Counted from the stretch's first letter, positions 51,736 to 60,378 are shown. The stretch: DNA of 64,000 bases from Streptomyces sp. NBC_01198 (GCF_036010485.1 NZ_CP108568.1:3417001-3481000), one strand, 5' to 3'. Notes: generated by a model not told the origin, from the sequence alone. Program-made: numbers and translations.

Positions 51736-52121
51736 TGTCCCCGACGTTCGGCCAGTGCTACGACCCGACCGGCGCCACCTGGGGCACACCCACCTACCCG
51801 TGGCGCCTCGCCCCCGACGGCATGGCCACTCGCCGGCAGTTGCGGGCGAAGGGGCTTCGGCCCGGGGGTCAGCCGGTCGCCGCTCAGATCATGCGCCGAT
51901 CCCGGCGCCGCAAGACCGGCTACGCGGTCGCCTACCTCTACCGCGTCGACCTCGCCAAGCCGGTCCGCCCGATGACCCCCGCGAAATGGGCGGCGCACGC
52001 CGCGGCGATGCTCGCCCGCCGCACCTGCCCGCTCTGCCGTACGGATGCGGGATACGTCATCCCTCCGACGCTGGGCAGTTGCGTGCCCTGCGCCTACCCC
52101 GAAGAACAGCGCGCCGCCTGA
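51735..52121 (+). CDS. RRQRL-motif-type zinc-binding protein
   Basis: 128 residues. It has YPWRLAPDGMATRRQLRAKG and LRPGGQPVAAQIMRR near the start, then AYLYRVDLAKPVRPMTPAKW, and a C-terminal CPLC...CVPC zinc ribbon. This matches the small proteins annotated in Streptomyces mobile elements as RRQRL motif-containing zinc-binding protein. Role unknown. It is the last gene before the translocase; a 150-bp gap follows. Confidence 0.75.
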   Translation: MSPTFGQCYDPTGATWGTPTYPWRLAPDGMATRRQLRAKGLRPGGQPVAAQIMRRSRRRKTGYAVAYLYRVDLAKPVRPMTPAKWAAHAAAMLARRTCPLCRTDAGYVIPPTLGSCVPCAYPEEQRAA

Positions 52122-52273
52122 GTAGCGGGCATTCCGCTGGATCGAGATGCCTCCCTAGATGCCTCTCCCTGAGCCCCCACCAAGGTTTCACCCTTGTTCA
52201 CGCGGGTCCGGCCTTCCACCTCCTACAGCGTTGGCCGGACCCGCTGACCCCTCCATTTCTGGAAGGAAGTTCA

Positions 52274-54517
52274 GTGAACCACCCCGAGAACGATGACAAC
52301 GAGCGCGACTTGTTCGCGCGTTTGGAAGCCGACCTGTCTGCCGACTTCGGTGGTGACGTGGTCGATCTGGGCAAGGCCCGTAGTGCCCGGGAGTCGGCCG
52401 ACGCGTCGGGCACGACCGTGCCCGACTCCGACACCGACCGGTCGGCCGACTCCCACACCGCCACCGTGCCCGACTCGTCGGGCGACCCGACTGCGGCCGT
52501 GATGGTCGACGGTCCGGCCGCGGCTGGACCCGGGTACCTGGGTCGGCTGATGGGTGCCAAGCGGCGGGAGACACTGCCGCCGTGGCTGCGCTCGGCCGCG
52601 GAGTTCCGTACCGCCGCGCGTTGGACTGCGGGCCATTACGCGCACCTGGTCGCCTACCACGGGCTGCGGTCGCCGTACTACGCCGGGCGGTTGGCGTTGC
52701 AGTCGCCGCGGGGGGCCGCCCGGTTCGTGGGCGGGTCGCTGCGGTGGATGGCCGACCGTGAGGGTGAGCCGGTCCGACTCGCCGCGGTCCGCCGCGAAGA
52801 CGCCGGCGACTACCTCAAGCTGTCGAGGCAGCGTGACGGCCGGGTGCGGCTGCGGACCCTCGTGGTCGCACTCGCCGCGTTCATCGGCCTGGGGTCGGCG
52901 CTGGCGATGTACGTGCTCGCCCCGGATTGGCTGCTGGCCGTCTCCGTAGGCGCGGTCATCCTCACTATGGGGTCGGCCGGCGGGCGGGCCGACGCGCCGG
53001 TCGTCAGCCGCGCGGTGGAACTGCCCAAGGCGCAAAAGCTCACCAGCGACATCGTGCTGCGCGCGCTCGGTGCACTGGGTATCCCGGCGATCAACCAGGC
53101 GCAGGGCAAGGGCCGGGACGGCTTCACCTTCACCGCGCCCATCACCCGCGACGGCCCCGGCTGGCGCGCCGAAGGAGACCTGCCCTTCGGCGTCACGGTC
53201 ACGGACGTGATCGAGCGCCGCGACCGGCTCGCGTCCGGTCTGCGGCGCCCGCTGGGGTGCGTGTGGCCCGAAGCGGTGCCGGATGAGCACACCGGCAGGT
53301 TGGTGCTGTGGGTCGGCGATCAGGACATGTCCACCGCGCGCAAGCCCGCGTGGCCGCTGCTCAAAGCCGGTGCGGTGGACCTGTTCAAGCCCGTGGCGTT
53401 CGGCACCGACCAGCGTGGACGCTGGGTGGACATCACCTTGATGTACATCGCGGCCGTCATCGGTGCCATCCCGCGGATGGGCAAGACGTTCCTCCTGCGG
53501 CTTCTGCTGCTCATCGCCGCGCTGGACGTGCGTGCTGAGCTGCACACCTACGACCTCAAGGGCACCGGCGACCTTGACCCGGTCGGCGAACGCGTCTCCC
53601 ACCGGCACCGTGCCGGGGACGATGACGAGGACATCGAATACGCCCTGGCCGACCTGCGGCAACTGCGTGAGGAACTGCGGCGCCGGGCGAAGATGATCCG
53701 CTCCCTGCCGCGGGACATCTGCCCGGAATCCAAGGTCACCAGCGAGTTGGCGAGCAAACCCAAGCTCGGCCTGCACCCGATCGTGATCGGGGTGGATGAG
53801 TGCCAGAAGTGGTTCGAGCACCCCAAGCACGGCGCGGAGCTGGAGGAAGTCTGCACCGACCTGGTCAAACGCGGACCCGCCACCGGCATCGTGCTGCTCC
53901 TCGCCACGCAGCGCCCGGACGCCAAGGCCCTGCCCACCGGGATCAGCGCCAACGCGTCCGCCCGGTTCTGCCTCAAGGTCATGGGCCAGCTGGAGAACGA
54001 CATGGTGCTCGGCACGTCCAGCTACAAGCGGGGCATCCGCGCCACGATGTTCTCGTGGAAGGACAAGGGCATCCACTACTTCGTGGGTGAAGGCGCAGAC
54101 GCCCGGATCGTCTCTTCCGCCTACATCGACGCACCGACCGCAGAGACGATCGGCATGCGCGCCCGCAAGCTGCGGGAACTTGCCGGGACGCTGTCCGGGC
54201 ACGCCCTCGGTGAGAGCTTCGAGGTAGCCGAGTCCGCCGGGTACGACCTGCTGCGGGACATCCTCGCCGTGGTGCCGGCCGAAGAGCCCAAGGTGTGGTC
54301 GGAGATCGTGACCGCCCGGCTGGCCGAACTTCGCCCGGAGGTCTACGGCGGCTGGGACCCCGAAGGACTCGCCGCCGCCCTCAAGCCGTTCGGTATCGCC
54401 ACCGTGCAGGTGTGGGGACGAACCGAGGCGGGGAAGGGCGCCAACCGCAAGGGCATCGACCGCTCCCGCATCCTCACCGTGATTGCGGATCGTGACGGAA
54501 ATCGGGACGCGGGCTAG
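52274..54517 (+). CDS. tra: FtsK/SpoIIIE-type conjugative translocase (TraSA/TraB-like)
   Basis: 747 residues from GTG 52274 (GGAAGGAAG upstream). It has an acidic unstructured N-terminus (1-80) and two membrane helices (LVVALAAFIGLGSALAMYVL and a second near 220). The FtsK motor carries Walker A IGAIPRMGKT (about 397-406) and Walker B HPIVIGVDECQ (about 500), with LLLATQRPDAKALPTGISAN after it. The C-terminal gamma-like winged helix is near 655-740. A single such protein moves double-stranded DNA between mycelia in AICEs. It is expected to recognise short repeats in a clt site, and candidate repeats lie directly downstream. Confidence 0.93.
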   Translation: MNHPENDDNERDLFARLEADLSADFGGDVVDLGKARSARESADASGTTVPDSDTDRSADSHTATVPDSSGDPTAAVMVDGPAAAGPGYLGRLMGAKRRETLPPWLRSAAEFRTAARWTAGHYAHLVAYHGLRSPYYAGRLALQSPRGAARFVGGSLRWMADREGEPVRLAAVRREDAGDYLKLSRQRDGRVRLRTLVVALAAFIGLGSALAMYVLAPDWLLAVSVGAVILTMGSAGGRADAPVVSRAVELPKAQKLTSDIVLRALGALGIPAINQAQGKGRDGFTFTAPITRDGPGWRAEGDLPFGVTVTDVIERRDRLASGLRRPLGCVWPEAVPDEHTGRLVLWVGDQDMSTARKPAWPLLKAGAVDLFKPVAFGTDQRGRWVDITLMYIAAVIGAIPRMGKTFLLRLLLLIAALDVRAELHTYDLKGTGDLDPVGERVSHRHRAGDDDEDIEYALADLRQLREELRRRAKMIRSLPRDICPESKVTSELASKPKLGLHPIVIGVDECQKWFEHPKHGAELEEVCTDLVKRGPATGIVLLLATQRPDAKALPTGISANASARFCLKVMGQLENDMVLGTSSYKRGIRATMFSWKDKGIHYFVGEGADARIVSSAYIDAPTAETIGMRARKLRELAGTLSGHALGESFEVAESAGYDLLRDILAVVPAEEPKVWSEIVTARLAELRPEVYGGWDPEGLAAALKPFGIATVQVWGRTEAGKGANRKGIDRSRILTVIADRDGNRDAG

Positions 54518-54525
54518 ACGAGTCC

Positions 54526-54615
54526 GCCGCTAGACCTAGCGGCACACCCCGCTAGGTCTAGCGGCACCTCTAGACCCCCATCCGGCCGCTGATCAGGTTC
54601 CTAGCCTCTAGCGGC
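54526..54615. repeat. Candidate clt locus: CTAGCGGC repeats and hairpin
   Basis: The octamer CTAGCGGC occurs at 54536-54543, 54558-54565 and 54608-54615, and inverted at 54526-54533. Two of the copies sit in a 16-bp inverted repeat (54527-54542 / 54549-54564, 6-nt loop). It starts 9 bp after the translocase gene. TraB proteins bind 8-bp repeats in noncoding clt sites, often beside the gene. The hairpin could alternatively be a terminator. Confidence 0.5.
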
Positions 54616-54656
54616 CCACCTGCGAAAACACCCCGTCAGCCCTGGAAGGGCACCCT

Positions 54657-54959
54657 ATGACCCTCGTACTCGCCGCTAGCCTGCTCATCCTAGTCGTCAC
54701 GTTCGGTTACGCCGCTCTCTGCGCGGTCTCGCCGTTCGGCAACTGCCGCAAGTGCCGCGGCTGGGGCTTCGCGATGAAGACCGACCGCAAGGGCCGTGCC
54801 AAGCGCGGCAAGGACTGCCGCCGCTGCAAGGCCACCGGCAAACGCATACGCACCGGCCGCCACCTCTACAACCTGTGGTGCCGCACTTACGACCGCGGCA
54901 CGACCGACCAGGTCGCCGCGCCCGCCCGCCCCTTCGCCCGGCAGGGAGACCGCCCGTGA
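54657..54959 (+). CDS. Membrane protein with CxxC zinc-finger pair
   Basis: 100 residues: N-terminal membrane helix (MTLVLAASLLILVVTFGYAA), then NCRKCRGWGFAMKT and DCRRCKATGKRI, two CxxC(x)G units like half of a DnaJ zinc finger. Basic throughout. Its stop overlaps the next GTG. Typical small AICE gene after tra; probably a membrane-associated nucleic-acid or protein binding factor. Confidence 0.7.
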   Translation: MTLVLAASLLILVVTFGYAALCAVSPFGNCRKCRGWGFAMKTDRKGRAKRGKDCRRCKATGKRIRTGRHLYNLWCRTYDRGTTDQVAAPARPFARQGDRP

Positions 54960-55150
54960 TCCTGTCCGTCTCCGCAGTGCTGCTCTTCGGCGTCGCGTCC
55001 GTCTTCGCGATCCGCGCGAAGTCCACCTCGTTCGGCGCCGCGCTGGTGGTATTCCTGTTCGGCTTCTACGCCGCCGCAACCGGTGCCGCCGGTCCCATCG
55101 ACCAGGTCATGACCAGCCTGGCGCAGTCCATCGCGCAACTGCGCAACTGA
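54956..55150 (+). CDS. Small two-helix membrane protein (Spd-like)
   Basis: 64 residues from GTG 54956 (GTGA overlap). Two hydrophobic helices: VSAVLLFGVASVFAI and GAALVVFLFGFYAAATGAAG. Small hydrophobic proteins at this position in AICEs usually belong to the spread (spd) functions that move the element through the recipient mycelium. Confidence 0.65.
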   Translation: MILSVSAVLLFGVASVFAIRAKSTSFGAALVVFLFGFYAAATGAAGPIDQVMTSLAQSIAQLRN

Positions 55151-55173
55151 CCGGAAGGGAGAACCGTCCCGCC

Positions 55174-55803
55174 ATGAACCAGCCCTACGCCCCGCCCGGC
55201 ATCGCCGCGCCGACCGTGCACCGGCACTGGCTCGCCGACGCCGCGCCCAAGGCCGCACCGGTGCTGGCCACGTCTACCGTGCTGATCCTCGCCCGGATCT
55301 GGAACGCCAACGGCGCCCAGCACTCCATCGGCGACGCGGCCGTGATGGGCGTGCTCGCCGCGGGCGCCGCCTACGCCGGCAGCAAGCTCGCCACCGGAGA
55401 CAACGGCGACGGCACCGCCGCCGCGATCGGCTTCACCGCCGCCGGCACGATGGCCTTCGCCGGAGTCGCCGCCTACACCGACAGCCTGCCGCTGCCGCTG
55501 CTGCTCTGGTCAGTCGCCACCGTACTGTCCTACGTGCTCGCTGTCCGGCACTGGCGCACCGACCGCCGCGACACCGTGACGTATGAGCGGGCCACCATCG
55601 ACCGCCGCGAGACCCAACGCCACGTCGAAACCGTCGAAGTCATTCGCGCCCGCGCACAGGTCGAAGCCGCACAAGCAGGCGGCGCCTACGCAACCGCACT
55701 CGCCGCAGCCCTCACCGCCCGCGCCGCACTACCCGGCTTCGACCCGGTCGCGCTCACCACGGCCGGACTGCCCGAACTGCCGGTGGCGGGCAAGTCGCTG
55801 TGA
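55174..55803 (+). CDS. Membrane protein, likely spread (Spd) function
   Basis: 209 residues with about four membrane helices between residues 28 and 125 (AAVMGVLAAGAAYAGSKLA; AIGFTAAGTMAFAGVAAYTD; LPLLLWSVATVLSYVLAVRH). A long charged helix (ERATIDRRETQRHVETVEVI) and an alanine-rich tail follow. GGAAGGGAGAA precedes the ATG. Placed like SpdB/SpdA proteins. No enzyme motif. Confidence 0.7.
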   Translation: MNQPYAPPGIAAPTVHRHWLADAAPKAAPVLATSTVLILARIWNANGAQHSIGDAAVMGVLAAGAAYAGSKLATGDNGDGTAAAIGFTAAGTMAFAGVAAYTDSLPLPLLLWSVATVLSYVLAVRHWRTDRRDTVTYERATIDRRETQRHVETVEVIRARAQVEAAQAGGAYATALAAALTARAALPGFDPVALTTAGLPELPVAGKSL

Positions 55804-56024
55804 CGTCCGCGGTGCGCCTGCTCGATTGGCGTGATGCCTCTCGCTTCGACCGCTTCGCCGACCGGCCGTGCGTGCGCTGCCACCGCCCGACGGGAGATCC
55901 CAGCTCAGGAACCATTCCTGCGCTGTCGCAGCCACAGCACCACCGCGCCGACCGCCGGTATCGCCAGGACGGTGACGGCACTCACGGCGAAGTGGCTCCC
56001 CAAGTCGCCCCGCAATTTCGGTAG
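55800..56024 (+). pseudogene. Truncated small Cys-motif gene
   Basis: GTG 55800 overlaps the previous stop. The first 35 codons (VRLLDWRDASRFDRFADRPC then VRCHRPT) look like the AICE proteins that carry a CxxC zinc site. After about 55900 the frame runs antisense to a convincing minus-strand gene and its composition degrades. Probably a remnant. Confidence 0.35.
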
Positions 56025-56096
56025 CAGCAAGTAGAGCCGCACAACGCAGTAGATGAGCACGGCCAACAAGACCACGCTCTTGCCCGTCCTACTCAC
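55905..56096 (-). CDS. Small two-helix membrane protein on the opposite strand
   Basis: 63 residues: SVVLLAVLIYCVVRLYLLLP and VSAVTVLAIPAVGAVVLWLR helices, basic end RQRRNGS. The only minus-strand gene inside the transfer/replication block, which suggests a later insertion with its own promoter. Function unknown; an immunity or exclusion role is only a guess. Confidence 0.55.
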   Translation of the reverse strand: MSRTGKSVVLLAVLIYCVVRLYLLLPKLRGDLGSHFAVSAVTVLAIPAVGAVVLWLRQRRNGS

Positions 56097-56203
56097 GCGT
56101 CACCCCTCGCCCTCAACCGTTCCGGGACGGCCGCTGCATCTCGCCAAAGAACCGCGGCCGTCCCGGCACCAGCACCCCATCAAGGAACTGGAGTACCCCC
56201 AGC

Positions 56204-57109
56204 ATGACCCAAGCCACCCGATCCGCGCTGCTGTCCGCGGCGCTCGCGGTCGCCGCACGCGGCTGGCCCGTCATCCCGCTTCGCCCCGGCGACAAGCCGC
56301 CCGCCCTCCATGGCGCGCGCACCTGCCCCCGAACCGGGGACTGCACCGCCGGGCACCGCACGTTCGAACAGCGCGCCACCACCGACCCCGACCGCATCGA
56401 GCGGTGCTGGTCGGCCGGACCGTTCAACGTCGGCACCGCCACCGGCCCCGCCGGGCTTGTCGTGGTCGATCTCGACACGCTCAAGCCGAAGGACAAGAAG
56501 GGCACGCCTGACGGCGCGACATCCTTCCTGGCGCTCTGCGAGCGCGCCGGACAGGCCGTCCCCGATACCTACCGGATCCGGACCCCCAGCGGCGGACAGC
56601 ACCTGTACTTCACCGCCCCGCCCGGCGTGCGGCTGCACAACACCGCGGGCACCCTCGCCCCCAAGGTCGACACCCGCGCATGGGGCGGACAAGTCGTCGC
56701 CCCCGGCAGCATCACCCGAACGGGCCTGTACGCCGTCGAGAGCGACGCACCCGTTGCAGACCTACCCGCCTGGCTCCACAACGCCCTGACGGCCCCTCAG
56801 AAGCCCCGTACGGCTGCAATCCGACTCATGCCCACCCGTAACGGGACCCGGCTCGCCGCCGCGGTGCTCGAACGCGAGACCGCCGCGGTCGCGGGGACCG
56901 GCGAGGGCGGCCGGAATGCCGAGTTGCTGCGCGCGGTCCGGGCCGTGGGCCGGTTCGTGGCATGGGGAGACCTCGACCGTGCCGCCGTAGAGATGGCTTT
57001 TCAGGCCGCGGGCGAGTCGGCCGGACTGCCGGCAGCCGAGTGCCGCACGACGATTCGCAGCGCACTGGACTGGTCGATCCGTACCGCCCGCACCCGGGAG
57101 AGCGCATGA
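56204..57109 (+). CDS. Primase-polymerase (Prim-Pol) replication protein
   Basis: 301 residues. The bifunctional primase/polymerase core has the metal-binding DxD in LVVVDLDT (D89, D91), the nucleotide motif TPSGGQHLYF (S129-G-G-Q-H133), and the third acidic motif DTRAWGGQVVAPGS. An N-terminal CPRTGDC zinc knuckle lies near residue 40. The C-terminal 100 residues are a helical PriCT-like segment. In one AICE class this protein replaces RepSA for replication after excision. It works with the downstream DUF3631 ATPase, to which it is coupled by ATGA. Confidence 0.9.
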   Translation: MTQATRSALLSAALAVAARGWPVIPLRPGDKPPALHGARTCPRTGDCTAGHRTFEQRATTDPDRIERCWSAGPFNVGTATGPAGLVVVDLDTLKPKDKKGTPDGATSFLALCERAGQAVPDTYRIRTPSGGQHLYFTAPPGVRLHNTAGTLAPKVDTRAWGGQVVAPGSITRTGLYAVESDAPVADLPAWLHNALTAPQKPRTAAIRLMPTRNGTRLAAAVLERETAAVAGTGEGGRNAELLRAVRAVGRFVAWGDLDRAAVEMAFQAAGESAGLPAAECRTTIRSALDWSIRTARTRESA

Positions 57110-58401
57110 CCAGCACCGAACCCCGCCCCGCGCTGAAAAGCCTCACCACCACCCCCGACCAGACCAGCCCCGCCGAACCGGCGGATGCTCCCGCCGGCAG
57201 TGGTGCGCCGAAGGTCGCCGCCCGCCAGGGCGCCCTGTCTGCTGTTCGCGCTGACCCGCAGGCGATCGACGGCGCCGCGCTGCTGGCGGAAGTCGAAGCA
57301 TTCCACCGGCGGTTCAACATCTTCCCCTCGGACGCCTGCTACGTCGCGGTGGCGTTGTGGGACGCGCACGCGCACCTGTTGGACGCGTTCGACTCCACAC
57401 CGCGCCTGGCGTTCCTCTCCCCGGAACCGGGCAGTGGGAAGTCGCGGGCGCTGGAGATCGTAGAGACGCTTGTGCCGCGGCCGATGGTCGCGGTGAACGC
57501 GTCCGCCGCCGCCCTGTTCCGGGCGGTGTCCGGTCCGGACGGGCGGCCGACCATCCTCTTTGACGAGGTCGACACCGTCTTTGGGCCGAAGGCGGGGGAG
57601 AACGAGGAACTGCGCGGATTCCTCAACGCCGGCCACCGCCGCACCGGGGTGACCTACCGGTGTGTGGGTGACGGCGGGAATCAGACCGTGCAGGCCTTCC
57701 CGTCCTACGCCGTGGTGGCCGTGGCCGGACTCGGCTCGCTGCCGGACACAATCCTCACCCGCTCGATCATCATCCGCATGCGGCGCCGCGCCCCTAACGA
57801 GAAGGTGGAGCCGTTCCGGCAGCGAATCCACGAACGCCAGGGCAACGCTCTGGGCAAGCGGCTCGCCGCATGGGCAGAACAGATCCGCAGCAACGTCGAA
57901 GGGGTCTTCCCCGCCATGCCGGACGGGGTCACCGACCGTCCGGCCGACGTCTGGGAACCCCTGCTCGCAGTCGCCGACGCTGCGGGGGGAACCTGGCCGG
58001 ACCGGGCACGGGCCGCGTGCGTGGAACTCGTCACGGCCGCGAAGGTCGATGACAAAGGCTCGCTCGGTATCCGGCTGCTGACCGACCTTCGCGACCACGT
58101 ATTCAACGGCATCGACCGGCTTCCCACCGTCGCGATCCTCGACAGGCTGTGCAGCCTTGACGAGTCGCCGTGGGCGGACCTGTACGGCAAGCCCCTGGAC
58201 GCACGCAGGCTGTCGAAGATGCTGCGCGACTACCAGACCGCGGACAACACCCCGATCACCGCCCGCAACATCAAGAGCAGCATCACTCCCGGAGTCAGCA
58301 GCGTCATGAAGGGCTACTACGCCACCGACCTGCACGACGCGTGGCAGCGGTACTGCCCCCCACCCCCGGAAAGTCCGCTACCTCCGCTACCTGATCTTTA
58401 A
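57106..58401 (+). CDS. DUF3631 ATPase, replication partner of Prim-Pol
   Basis: 431 residues. N-terminal 60 residues are disordered. The P-loop is FLSPEPGSGKSRALEI (about 105-120), with Walker B PTILFDEVDTVF (about 147-158) and a sensor-like LTRSIIIRMRRRAP. C-terminal DUF3631 domain (about 200-410) ends in a winged-helix-like part (LDARRLSKMLRDYQT). It probably loads or unwinds DNA for the primase. The start overlaps the Prim-Pol stop. Iteron-like repeats begin inside its last codons. Confidence 0.88.
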   Translation: MTSTEPRPALKSLTTTPDQTSPAEPADAPAGSGAPKVAARQGALSAVRADPQAIDGAALLAEVEAFHRRFNIFPSDACYVAVALWDAHAHLLDAFDSTPRLAFLSPEPGSGKSRALEIVETLVPRPMVAVNASAAALFRAVSGPDGRPTILFDEVDTVFGPKAGENEELRGFLNAGHRRTGVTYRCVGDGGNQTVQAFPSYAVVAVAGLGSLPDTILTRSIIIRMRRRAPNEKVEPFRQRIHERQGNALGKRLAAWAEQIRSNVEGVFPAMPDGVTDRPADVWEPLLAVADAAGGTWPDRARAACVELVTAAKVDDKGSLGIRLLTDLRDHVFNGIDRLPTVAILDRLCSLDESPWADLYGKPLDARRLSKMLRDYQTADNTPITARNIKSSITPGVSSVMKGYYATDLHDAWQRYCPPPPESPLPPLPDL

Positions 58402-58592
58402 AACACCCCCTGAGCTGCACGGACCCGGTAGCGGATACGCACCCCGCTATCCGCTACCTGTCCGCTACCAGCACCCCGCACCCGCTACCGGCCACCCGTC
58501 GCCGGTAGCGGACCCATCCGCTACCGCTACCCCGATCCGCTACCTGATCAAGGCCCTGACCAGGGCGGTAGCGGAGGTAGCGGAAGTAGCGG
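58375..58592. repeat. Iteron array, candidate replication origin
   Basis: Thirteen exact copies of CCGCTAC (or its complement GTAGCGG) plus one variant (CCGCTAT) within 218 bp, in both orientations, many extended to TCCGCTACC. An AT-rich patch (GATCTTTAAAAC, from about 58393) lies inside. The string TCCGCTACCTGATC occurs twice. Placed directly after the Prim-Pol/DUF3631 genes and before xis. This is the organisation expected of an iteron-type origin. Confidence 0.7.
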
Positions 58593-58642
58593 ACCTGGCA
58601 GGAAGAGGGGGCCACGCCCCCGCTCACCTAGGAGCCACCTAC

Positions 58643-58843
58643 ATGAGCACCGCCACCGCGCCCATCCCCCGCATCCTCTACCGCCCCGAAGAAGCCGCCG
58701 AAGCCCTCTCATTGGGCCGATCCACCATCTACGAACTCATGGCGGAAGGGACCCTGCGATTCGTCAAGCGCGGGCGTTCCCGTCGCATCCACCACAACGA
58801 ACTTGAGCGCTTCGCCGCGAGCCTCACCGACCAATCCCACTGA
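58643..58843 (+). CDS. xis: Excisionase / AlpA-like helix-turn-helix protein
   Basis: 66 residues. A MerR-like winged helix (ILYRPEEAAEALSLGRSTIY then ELMAEGTLRFVKRGRSRRIH) fills almost the whole protein, as in AICE Xis. It should bend attachment DNA and direct Int toward excision. AGGAG precedes the ATG. It lies 60 bp before int. Confidence 0.9.
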   Translation: MSTATAPIPRILYRPEEAAEALSLGRSTIYELMAEGTLRFVKRGRSRRIHHNELERFAASLTDQSH

Positions 58844-58903
58844 GCAACAACGCACCAGAGGCGGGTCGATGTCATCGGCCCGCCTCTTCGCGTGGAGGAA
58901 CCC

Positions 58904-60289
58904 ATGGCACCCCGCAAACCCAACATGGAATCGTCCATCTACCTCGGTGGCGACGGCTGGTGGCACGGCCGCGTCACCATGGGAGTCAAGAGCGACGGTA
59001 GCCCCGACCGGCGCCACCGCAGGGCCAGGACCGAGACCGAAATCAAGCGCAAGGTCAAGGAACTCGAAGCCCTACGCGACAAAGGACGCGCCCCCAAAGC
59101 GGGCCGCAAGCCAACCGTCGCGCAGTGGATGGAGACCTACCTCACCGACATCGCCAGCCTGAAACTCAAGCCCCGCTCCCTGGACGACTACTGGTCCAAG
59201 ACCCGCAACGACATCATCCCGGGAGTAGGCCAGCACCGCCTCGACAAGCTCGCCCCCGAGCACCTTGAGCACATGTACCGCGCACTGCTCGACGCCGGAC
59301 ACGCCCCCTCGCACGTACTCAAGGTGCACCGCATCCTGTCGCGCGCGCTGAAAATCGCGCACCGCCGAAGGATGATCGTGGAGAACGTCGCCACCCTCGT
59401 GGATCCGCCTTCCACCGACGAGACCGAGGCGAACCCCTTCACCATCGAAGAGGCGAAAGCCTTCCTCGCAGCAGCCGCCAAGCGACCCACCTTCCTCCGC
59501 TGGGTGATCGGGGTCGGCATGGGATTCCGGCAGGGGGAATGCCTCGGTCTCCGGTGGCCGTACGTCGATCTCGAAGCCGAGTTGTTCCACCCGCAATGGC
59601 AGCTCCAGCGGCTCACGTGGCGACATGGCTGCACGAACCCCCACGCCTGCGGTGAGCGGCTCCACCGGTTCGACGCGTGCCCGCCGGACTGTGCGCGGCA
59701 CAAGGCCTACACGCGAGGGTGCCCCAAGCCCTGCCCGAAGACGTGCCGGAAGCACGCGAGCGCATGCCCGGAGCGAAAGGAAGGGGGATTGGTCTTCACC
59801 CGCCCCAAGACGAAAAAGAGTCGCAATGCGGTGCCCATCCCGCCGCCGTTCATCCCCTACCTACGGGAGCACAAGCTCCAGCAGGACGCGGCAAAGGCAG
59901 CCGCCGGGGAAGCCTGGCAGGGGCTCGACGCGGTATTCACCCGGCCGGACGGCCGCCCGCTGGACCCGCGCCAGGACTACGGGGAGTTCAAGGAGATCCT
60001 TGTCGAAGCGGGCATCGATGACCGCCGCCTGTACGACGGGAGCAGGCACACGGCCGGCACGATCCTGAACGAGCTGGGCGTCGACATCGTGACCATCATG
60101 GAGATCCTGCGGCACACACAGATCAGCCAGACCCGCCGCTACGTCAAGGGCCGGTCGCACCTCAGCAAGGCCGCCATGGACAGGATGGGCAACACTTTCC
60201 TGCCCCCGGCGGTGGCCCCTACTGAGACCAGAACTGAGACCGCCGACACCAAAGCGGCCCGCTCCCGCCAGCGGCGCCGCGTCCGCTGA
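58904..60289 (+). CDS. int: Tyrosine-type site-specific integrase
   Basis: 461 residues from ATG 58904 (GGAGGAACCC). It has an AP2-like N-terminal arm, a SAM-like core-binding domain (about 75-165), then the catalytic domain. First Arg is in GVGMGFRQGECLGL, the second box is RLYDGSRHTAGT with Tyr/Asp where most have His, and the last is ILRHTQISQTRRYVKG (His and nucleophile Tyr). A cysteine-rich insert of about 45 residues (CTNPHACGERLHRFDACPPD and CPKPCPKTCRKHASACPERK) lies between the first and second boxes and could bind zinc. It is adjacent to the tRNA it uses. Confidence 0.93.
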   Translation: MAPRKPNMESSIYLGGDGWWHGRVTMGVKSDGSPDRRHRRARTETEIKRKVKELEALRDKGRAPKAGRKPTVAQWMETYLTDIASLKLKPRSLDDYWSKTRNDIIPGVGQHRLDKLAPEHLEHMYRALLDAGHAPSHVLKVHRILSRALKIAHRRRMIVENVATLVDPPSTDETEANPFTIEEAKAFLAAAAKRPTFLRWVIGVGMGFRQGECLGLRWPYVDLEAELFHPQWQLQRLTWRHGCTNPHACGERLHRFDACPPDCARHKAYTRGCPKPCPKTCRKHASACPERKEGGLVFTRPKTKKSRNAVPIPPPFIPYLREHKLQQDAAKAAAGEAWQGLDAVFTRPDGRPLDPRQDYGEFKEILVEAGIDDRRLYDGSRHTAGTILNELGVDIVTIMEILRHTQISQTRRYVKGRSHLSKAAMDRMGNTFLPPAVAPTETRTETADTKAARSRQRRRVR

Positions 60290-60296
60290 ACGAGAA

Positions 60297-60329
60297 AACC
60301 CCAGCTCAGATGCCATCTGAGCTGGGGTT
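60297..60329. terminator. Hairpin between int and tRNA-Thr
   Basis: Perfect 16-bp arms (60297-60312 and 60314-60329), AACCCC...GGGGTT, with effectively a minimal loop. It terminates int and, read the other way, the tRNA transcript, replacing the tRNA's original terminator now displaced to 46.07 kb. Confidence 0.75.
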
Positions 60330-60335
60330 CCGGTT

Positions 60336-60378
60336 GAGCCTCCTGTCGGGTTCGAACCGACGACCTACGCTTTACAAG
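60336..60378. repeat. Attachment-site core, right copy (in tRNA-Thr)
   Basis: 43 bp covering the 3' end of the tRNA-Thr gene through the anticodon loop, identical to 46084-46126. Integration therefore rebuilds an intact tRNA. This is attR of the AICE. Confidence 0.9.

Larger units (their letters stand above)
46084..60378. mobile_element. Actinomycete integrative and conjugative element (AICE) in tRNA-Thr(TGT)
   Basis: 14.3 kb between exact 43-bp direct repeats. Modules in order: cargo (HEPN-motif gene), regulation (GNAT plus GntR repressor), transfer and spread (50.0-55.8 kb with one FtsK-type translocase), replication (Prim-Pol and DUF3631 with iterons), excision and integration (xis, int next to the tRNA). 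All modules known to be needed are present and intact, so it may be functional. Confidence 0.88.

Noticed and set aside
58375..58592. CRISPR array
   Set aside because: The repeat unit is only 7 bp, occurs in both orientations at irregular spacing, and no cas gene is near; it fits iterons instead.
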